Source: Promicromonospora sp. Populi
GTDB lineage: Bacteria > Actinomycetota > Actinomycetes > Actinomycetales > Cellulomonadaceae
Direction: 5' to 3'
NCBI RefSeq assembly: GCF_041081105.1
Contig: NZ_CP163528.1
Location: forward strand, 1,798,001 to 1,862,000
DNA: 64,000 bases
The position numbers and the translations under genes were made by a program. The number at the start of each line of letters is the position of its first letter. Position 1 is the first letter of the stretch. Positions 59,664 to 64,000 of this stretch are shown piece after piece. The notes below the pieces were generated by a model. That model was not told the DNA's origin, did not search any database, and worked only from the letters and a program-made list of their open reading frames with translations.

Positions 59664-59790
59664 ACCGACGATCCCAGCCCGTCCGCGACGCGGCGGCAGG
59701 CCCGGGAGGGCAGTGTGGACAACGGAATTCCTGTGGTTACGTTCCCTCCCGCCCGGCTCCGCCACGAGGGTCTCCCGCGAGTCACAACGC

Positions 59791-59880
59791 TGCCGTGCAC
59801 TGCCGTGCACTGCCGTGCACTGCCGTGCACTGCCGTGCACTGCCGTGCACTGCCGTGCACTGCCGTGCACTGCCGTGCAC
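59791..59880. repeat. Nine perfect copies of a 10-bp tandem repeat (TGCCGTGCAC)
   Basis: Nine identical units fill 90 bp, each with a GTGCAC palindrome. A tenth, degenerate unit (TGTCGTCCGG) follows and falls at the -35 position of the adjacent lipoprotein gene. The 10-bp period puts every palindrome on roughly the same face of the helix. It lies between the divergent DUF4192 and lipoprotein genes. Not a CRISPR array (no spacers). Confidence 0.95.
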
Positions 59881-59903
59881 TGTCGTCCGGACGCACCCTG
59901 CGG

Positions 59904-59909
59904 CTAACG
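59904..59909 (+). promoter_or_regulatory. Candidate -10 element of the lipoprotein gene
   Basis: TAACGT ends 8 nt before the GTG at 59918; no Shine-Dalgarno. The expected -35 position (about 59881-59886) is the junction with the tandem repeat. Confidence 0.45.
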
Positions 59910-59917
59910 TGTGCGAC

Positions 59918-60478
59918 GTGCCCCACCTCGCTACCGCCCGCCGAACGGCCGCGCTCGCCGCTGTCGTCGGACTGGCGCTCGCGACCGCGGGCTGCGGCAC
60001 GGGTACGGAGCAGCCGGCTTCGGCCAGCACCGCGGTGGGCACCCCGGAGCCGCGGGTCGCCGCGTCTGGCGGGCCCACCGAGCTGCCGACCTTCGACCCG
60101 TCGTCGGCGGTCGCGACGTATGCGGACGGGTTTCCGGCGGACCTGTTCCCGATGCCGGAGGGGGCCACGCTGCTCGCCTCGTCTGCCCAGGCCATTCCGG
60201 CCACGGAGGACGGCGGCACCCCGATGACGCAGGTGACGCTCAACTTGTCGTCGCGGCTGTCGGCGAACGAGGTCGTCGACCAGGTCGAGGAGATCCTGGT
60301 CGACCAGGGCTTCCGGCAGATCGAGGCGCCGGACGCGAGCGGCCTCGCCGCGCAGACCGCGTTCCTGCGCCTCTCCGACTCCGAGGCCGGCGAGGTGCAG
60401 GAGTCGCTCGTGATCGGAGTGCTCGACGACGGCGACCGGCGCCTCGCTTCGATCAGCGGTACCGTCCGCACCCCATAG
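59918..60478 (+). CDS. Lipoprotein of unknown function
   Basis: 186 aa from GTG 59918 (GTG 59909 is an alternative). Signal RRTAALAAVVGLALATAGC with lipobox ATAGC; mature part includes LPTFDPSSAVATYADGFPAD, LFPMPEGATLLASSAQAIPA and VDQVEEILVDQGFRQIEAPD. I do not recognise the domain. It is followed after 9 bp by the polyprenyl synthase gene, whose -10-like box overlaps its stop codon. The frame is open back through the tandem repeat, which is not part of the protein. Confidence 0.8.
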   Translation: MPHLATARRTAALAAVVGLALATAGCGTGTEQPASASTAVGTPEPRVAASGGPTELPTFDPSSAVATYADGFPADLFPMPEGATLLASSAQAIPATEDGGTPMTQVTLNLSSRLSANEVVDQVEEILVDQGFRQIEAPDASGLAAQTAFLRLSDSEAGEVQESLVIGVLDDGDRRLASISGTVRTP

Positions 60479-60481
60479 GCT
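60476..60481 (+). promoter_or_regulatory. Candidate leaderless -10 element of the polyprenyl synthase gene
   Basis: TAGGCT, beginning with the TAG stop of the lipoprotein gene, ends 6 nt before GTG 60488. No Shine-Dalgarno is present. Confidence 0.45.
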
Positions 60482-60487
60482 GGGCCC

Positions 60488-61651
60488 GTGCCCGTCTCAT
60501 CCGCCCGTCCCGGCGCTCTCGACCCCGCAGCCCTGCTCGACGCCGAGAACCTCCGCGCCGACGTCGACACTGCCGTGACCGCCCACCTCGACGAGCTGGC
60601 TGCCGAGGTGCGGGCGATCAGCCCGAGCGCCGAGGCCATGGTCGGGGAGGTCGCCGGGCTGCTGCTGGGCGGCAAGCGCCTGCGGGCCGGGTTCTGCTAC
60701 TGGTCGTTCCGGGCGCACGGGGGTTGTGCCGACCCAACCGACCTGGCCCGCACCGCCACGGTCCGGGTGGGCGCCGCGCTCGAGCTGTTCCAGGCCGCGG
60801 CGCTGCTGCACGACGACGTGATGGACAACTCCGACACCCGCCGGGGCCGCCCCACCGCGCACCGGACGTTCGCCGCCAGGCACGCAGGCGCGGGCTGGGC
60901 CGGCGAGCCGGTGCGGTTCGGCGACGCCGCGGCGATCCTGCTCGGCGACCTCGTACTGGTGGCAGCGCAGCGCGAGCTGTCGGCGGCCCTCGCACCGCTG
61001 CCCGCGCACGTCGCGGAGGCGGTCCGGGCCCGCTTCGACGCCATGCAGAGCGAGGTGGTCGTAGGGCAGTACCTCGACGTGCTGGTGCAGGCGGAGCCCT
61101 GGGGCGACGACCCGGCCTCCGACGAGGAGCGGGCCCGGCGGGTGCTGCGCGCCAAGTCCGCGAGCTACTCGGTGGCCGCGCCGCTCGCGCTCGGCGCGCT
61201 GCTGGCCGGCGGGGGTGCGCAGGCCGCGGCGGGGATCGAGGCGGCGGGCCTGCCCCTTGGTGAGGCGTTCCAGCTCCGGGACGACGTGCTCGGCGTCTTC
61301 GGCGACCCGGCGGTGACCGGCAAGCCGGCCGGCGACGACCTCCGCGAGGGCAAGCGCACGGTGCTCGTGGCCCGCACCCTCGCGCTGCTGCCCCATGGTG
61401 ATAGGCCCGACGTCGACGGGCCGGAGGCCACGGCGCTGTCCGCCGCGCTGGGCGACCCCGGGCTGTCCGACGAGGACGTCGCGCGGGTGCGCGGGATCAT
61501 CGTCGACTCAGGTGCGCTGGACGCCGTCGAGCAGCTCATCGACGACCTGGCCGTCCGCGCCGACGCGATGCTCGGCCTCGCGGACCTGGCCGAGCCAGGC
61601 CGGAGCGTGCTGACCGACCTGGCCCACGCCGCCGTCGACCGCACGGCCTGA
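60488..61651 (+). CDS. Polyprenyl (geranylgeranyl) diphosphate synthase
   Basis: 387 aa. First Asp-rich motif LLHDDVMDNSDTRRGRPTAH, second LRDDVLGVFGD, with GKRLRAGFCYWS and GKPAGDDLREGKRTVLVA. It condenses isopentenyl diphosphate onto an allylic diphosphate, supplying chains for quinones, carotenoids or wall lipids. Chain length cannot be read securely. The position opposite a PknL-like kinase mirrors idsA2-pknL in mycobacteria. Confidence 0.93.
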   Translation: MPVSSARPGALDPAALLDAENLRADVDTAVTAHLDELAAEVRAISPSAEAMVGEVAGLLLGGKRLRAGFCYWSFRAHGGCADPTDLARTATVRVGAALELFQAAALLHDDVMDNSDTRRGRPTAHRTFAARHAGAGWAGEPVRFGDAAAILLGDLVLVAAQRELSAALAPLPAHVAEAVRARFDAMQSEVVVGQYLDVLVQAEPWGDDPASDEERARRVLRAKSASYSVAAPLALGALLAGGGAQAAAGIEAAGLPLGEAFQLRDDVLGVFGDPAVTGKPAGDDLREGKRTVLVARTLALLPHGDRPDVDGPEATALSAALGDPGLSDEDVARVRGIIVDSGALDAVEQLIDDLAVRADAMLGLADLAEPGRSVLTDLAHAAVDRTA

Positions 61652-61659
61652 ACCGTCGG

Positions 61660-63561
61660 TCACAGGGTCCAGATCGTGACCTCGGCGCCCTGCTCCAGCT
61701 CCGTGCCCGCGGTCGGCTCGGTCGCGGTGACACCCTCGCCGAAGATCTCGCCGAAGCCGCGCACCACCGAGGTGTAACCGGCCCGCTCCAGCAGCGCCTG
61801 GGCGTCCTCGACGGACATCCCCACGACGTCGGGCACGGTGCCCTCCTGGCCCATGCTCACGACCATCGTGACGGTGCCGCCCTGTTCGGCGCCGCTGCCG
61901 CCGCCGGGGTTCGTGCCGATCACCGTGCCGGCGGCCACGTTCTCGTCGAACCGGTCCTCCCGAGCCACGTCGAAGCCCTCGGCGGCCAGCTCCGCGGAGG
62001 CCTCCTCCGGCCCCAGGCCGGCCACGTCGGGCACCGTGACGGGCGGCGGGCCGTCCGACACCGTGAGCCGTACCTGCTCGTCGGTCGGGACCTGGGCGGC
62101 CTCGCGGACCGACACCCAGATCACCGTGTCGCGCGCGACGTCCTCGGAGTACTCGCGCGAGACCTCGATATCCGTCAGGCCCACGCTGCCCAGGGCCGAC
62201 CGCGCCTCCTCCTCGGACATGCCGACCAGCCCGGCCGGTACCTCCACGAGGTCGGGCCCGAGCGAGACCACCAGGCGCACGGGATCGTCGCGCAGCCACC
62301 GCCGGCCCTCGTCGGGGGTTACGGAGATCACCTCGCCGTCGGGCACCTGAGAGCTGTACTCCTCCTCGGTCGACGGCGTCAGCCCCGCCTCGGTCAGCGC
62401 CTCCTCGGCCCGCTCGACAGTGGCACCCACAACGCCGTCGGGCACGGTCGCGTACGCACCCGGGCCCTGCTCGACGTACCACCAGGCGGTGACCAGGACC
62501 GCCACCAGCGCGACGGCCAGCCAGATCTTGGCGCCGCGCCCGCTCCGCCGGGGCGGCGGGGGCGGCGGAGGTGGTGCCTGGGCCAGCTGGCGCTGGGCTG
62601 CCCAGCCGCCGGCCGGCGGCCGTTCCACCACGGCGGTGCGCGCCGCCTTCACGGCGGCCGACGACGGCGGTGGCGCCGCCTTGGCGGGGATGTCCAGCAC
62701 CTCGTTGGGGATCTGCCGGAACGTGCTGCGCAGCGCGTCGAGCGCCACCGCGGCGTCGTGCGGGCGGCGGTCCGGGTCGCGCGCCGTGAGGGCGCGCACC
62801 AGCAGGTCCAGGGGACGGCCCAGGTGGCCGGCGAACGCGCTGACGGGCGGCACGTCGGTGTTGACGTGCGCGAACGCGACCTGGATGGGCCCCTCGCCCT
62901 CGTGCGGCAGGCGGCCGGTGAACAGCTCGAAGGCGAGGATCCCCACGGCGTACACGTCGGCGCGCTTGTCCACGTGCCCGGTCGAGATGGTCTCGGGCGC
63001 GAGGTAGGCCACCGTGCCCAGCACGGTGCCCGTCGTGGTGTTGGACACCTCGGAGACAGCGCGCGCCAGGCCGAAGTCCGCCACCTTCGGCCGGCCAGTG
63101 CCCTGCTCCAGCAGCACGTTCTCCGGCTTGATGTCGCGGTGCACTATCCCCTTGGCGTGCGCGGCCGCGAGCGCGGACAGCACCACGTCGAGGATGGCGA
63201 ACGAGCGCCGCAGCGTCAGGTCACCGTCGCGGATGAGCTGGCGCAGGTTGGTGCCCGGCACGTACTCCATGGTCAGGTAGCGCATGTCGCCGTCGGTGCC
63301 CTGGTCGTAGACCGCTACGACGCCGTGGTGGTGGAGGCCGGCCGCCGAGCGCGCCTCGCGCTCGAAGCGCTGGCGAAAGCTCTCCGCCTGCTCGCCCTCG
63401 GCCAGGTGGGGGTGCATCACCTTGAGCGCGATCTCACGGTTCAGGCGCGTGTCCTGCGCACGGTAGACCGTGGCCATGCCGCCACGCGCTACGCGCGCGA
63501 CTATCTGGTACCGCCCGTCGACCAGGCGGCCGATGAGCGCGTCTGTCGTCACCTGAGCCAC
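61660..63561 (-). CDS. pknL: PASTA-domain Ser/Thr protein kinase (PknL-like)
   Basis: 633 aa from GTG 63561. Kinase domain about 18-280: YQIVARVARGGMATVYRAQD, IALKVMHPHL (catalytic Lys), GIVHRDIKPENVLL, KVADFGLARAVSEVSNTTTG. A Pro-rich linker, one membrane helix near 375 (IWLAVALVAVLVTAWWYVEQ), then four PASTA repeats outside the cell, which bind peptidoglycan fragments or lipid II. A TACACT box 7 nt before the GTG and no Shine-Dalgarno suggest a leaderless transcript. It is divergent from the Rv2175c-like gene, a known PknL substrate in M. tuberculosis. Confidence 0.92.
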   Translation of the reverse strand: MAQVTTDALIGRLVDGRYQIVARVARGGMATVYRAQDTRLNREIALKVMHPHLAEGEQAESFRQRFEREARSAAGLHHHGVVAVYDQGTDGDMRYLTMEYVPGTNLRQLIRDGDLTLRRSFAILDVVLSALAAAHAKGIVHRDIKPENVLLEQGTGRPKVADFGLARAVSEVSNTTTGTVLGTVAYLAPETISTGHVDKRADVYAVGILAFELFTGRLPHEGEGPIQVAFAHVNTDVPPVSAFAGHLGRPLDLLVRALTARDPDRRPHDAAVALDALRSTFRQIPNEVLDIPAKAAPPPSSAAVKAARTAVVERPPAGGWAAQRQLAQAPPPPPPPPRRSGRGAKIWLAVALVAVLVTAWWYVEQGPGAYATVPDGVVGATVERAEEALTEAGLTPSTEEEYSSQVPDGEVISVTPDEGRRWLRDDPVRLVVSLGPDLVEVPAGLVGMSEEEARSALGSVGLTDIEVSREYSEDVARDTVIWVSVREAAQVPTDEQVRLTVSDGPPPVTVPDVAGLGPEEASAELAAEGFDVAREDRFDENVAAGTVIGTNPGGGSGAEQGGTVTMVVSMGQEGTVPDVVGMSVEDAQALLERAGYTSVVRGFGEIFGEGVTATEPTAGTELEQGAEVTIWTL

Positions 63562-63568
63562 GGATGGG

Positions 63569-63574
63569 AGTGTA
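63569..63574 (-). promoter_or_regulatory. Candidate leaderless -10 element of the kinase gene
   Basis: TACACT on the minus strand, 7 nt before GTG 63561, no Shine-Dalgarno. Confidence 0.5.
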
Positions 63575-63665
63575 CGGGTGACCACCGACGCCCTGGGTGA
63601 AAGGCGCATACCGGACGAGAGGCCGTTGCCGGATCGTTGCCGTGCCCCGAACCCGCGCCACACCG

Positions 63666-63671
63666 TACGCT
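63666..63671 (+). promoter_or_regulatory. Candidate leaderless -10 element of the Rv2175c-like gene
   Basis: TACGCT ends 6 nt before GTG 63678, with no Shine-Dalgarno. Confidence 0.5.
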
Positions 63672-63677
63672 TCTGCT

Positions 63678-64000
63678 GTGACTGATCTCGACGCCCTCGT
63701 GGGCGAGTGGATGACCCTGCCCGACCTTGCCGAGATCCTCGACATCGAGGTCGGCAAGGCGCGCGGCATGGTGCGCGACCGGCAGGTGGTGGGTATCAAG
63801 CGCGGCGAGCCCAAGACGTTCCAGGTCCCCGCCAAGTTCGTGCTGCCCGACGTCGAGGGCCGGCCGGGCGTGATCCCGACCCTGCGCGGCACCGTCATGG
63901 TGCTGTCCGACGCCCAGTTCACCGAGGAGGAGATCCTCGAGTGGCTGTTCACGCCGAACGACGAGCTCGGCGAGCAGCCGGTGGACTCCCTGATCAACGG
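63678..64000 (+). CDS. Rv2175c-like DNA-binding protein (partial at right edge)
   Basis: 107 codons visible. EWMTLPDLAEILDIEVGKAR, GMVRDRQVVGIKRGEPKTFQ and VPAKFVLPDV match the winged-helix Rv2175c family. In M. tuberculosis Rv2175c is phosphorylated by PknL on an N-terminal Thr, which abolishes DNA binding; here the N-terminus MTDLDALVGEWMTL also has early threonines. Divergent from the PknL-like kinase as in mycobacteria. Confidence 0.88.
   Translation, partial: MTDLDALVGEWMTLPDLAEILDIEVGKARGMVRDRQVVGIKRGEPKTFQVPAKFVLPDVEGRPGVIPTLRGTVMVLSDAQFTEEEILEWLFTPNDELGEQPVDSLIN

Noticed and set aside
59791..59880. CRISPR array
   Set aside because: Ten-bp units directly abut with no spacers and there are no cas genes.
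59795..59917. N-terminal extension of the lipoprotein through the tandem repeat
   Set aside because: It would encode only the repeat (ALPCTAVHCR units) before a proper lipoprotein signal; GTG 59918 fits the signal and promoter.
1..64000. tRNA, rRNA, insertion sequences, integrases or prophage
   Set aside because: I looked for cloverleaf-type segments, transposase motifs and terminal repeats and saw none that I could support; a tRNAscan or ISfinder run would be decisive.

Overview
The window comes from a high-GC actinobacterium. A Micrococcales relative of the Promicromonosporaceae/Cellulomonadaceae is my best guess, from composition and gene content; I ran no similarity search. Actinobacterial markers are an hrdB/sigA-type sigma factor close to a parE-type topoisomerase, a DUF7455 gene, a PASTA kinase divergent from an Rv2175c-like gene and convergent with a polyprenyl synthase (the M. 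tuberculosis pknL neighbourhood), a WXG100/FtsK type VII secretion locus, and many genes that look leaderless (a TAnnnT-like -10 box 6-8 nt before the start and no Shine-Dalgarno).

Layout. 1-5.5 kb: an ADP-ribosylglycohydrolase (cut by the window edge) divergent from a LacI-type regulator and sugar ABC transporter operon, with two matching LacI-like operators between them. 5.5-9.5 kb: four surface-protein genes, two of them DUF3494 (ice-binding-like) adhesins, one with a collagen-like GGP repeat and an LAxTG anchor, and one with an LPRTG motif misplaced at its N-terminus. 9.6-14.6 kb: ilvD, then a ribbon-helix-helix regulator, DUF4097 protein and DrrAB-like ABC exporter whose upstream regions carry TGACACCA sites. 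14.6-14.8 kb: a 134-bp nested palindrome. 14.8-20.1 kb: an Asp23/Gls24 envelope-stress cluster (several Asp23-like proteins, AmaP-like anchor, GlsB, CsbD, sigma factor, lipid kinase). 20.2-34.5 kb: SecD-like lipoprotein, MocR regulator with divergent MFS exporter, oxidoreductases, POT peptide transporter, gene debris, PIN toxin/antitoxin pair, cytochrome b561, CrtA-like protein, and a second LacI-type/ABC system (LplB/YtcP type) with two perfect GTGATCGATCAC operators.

34.5-48.7 kb is the most unusual region: a type VII secretion locus read leftward. It has an EssC-like triple-ATPase, two tandemly duplicated membrane proteins (one with a discoidin domain), and a four-gene cassette (WXG100 protein, large helical/hydrophobic protein, two small companions) present twice and separated by a second kind of WXG100 protein. 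No EccB, EccD, EccE or mycosin gene is recognisable in the window. 48.9-51.8 kb: two tandem secreted lipases. 52-64 kb: a DUF6580/DUF4430 pair, parE, DUF7455, sigA, a universal stress protein, DUF4192, a 9 x 10-bp tandem repeat abutting a lipoprotein promoter, polyprenyl synthase, PknL-like kinase and the Rv2175c-like gene, cut by the right edge.

Tandem duplication followed by divergence recurs (lipases, type VII cassette, membrane-protein pair, DUF3494 genes). Broken genes are few: an SDR remnant near 27 kb, a possible regulator remnant near 24.4 kb, and an apparent frameshift in the first ABC permease.
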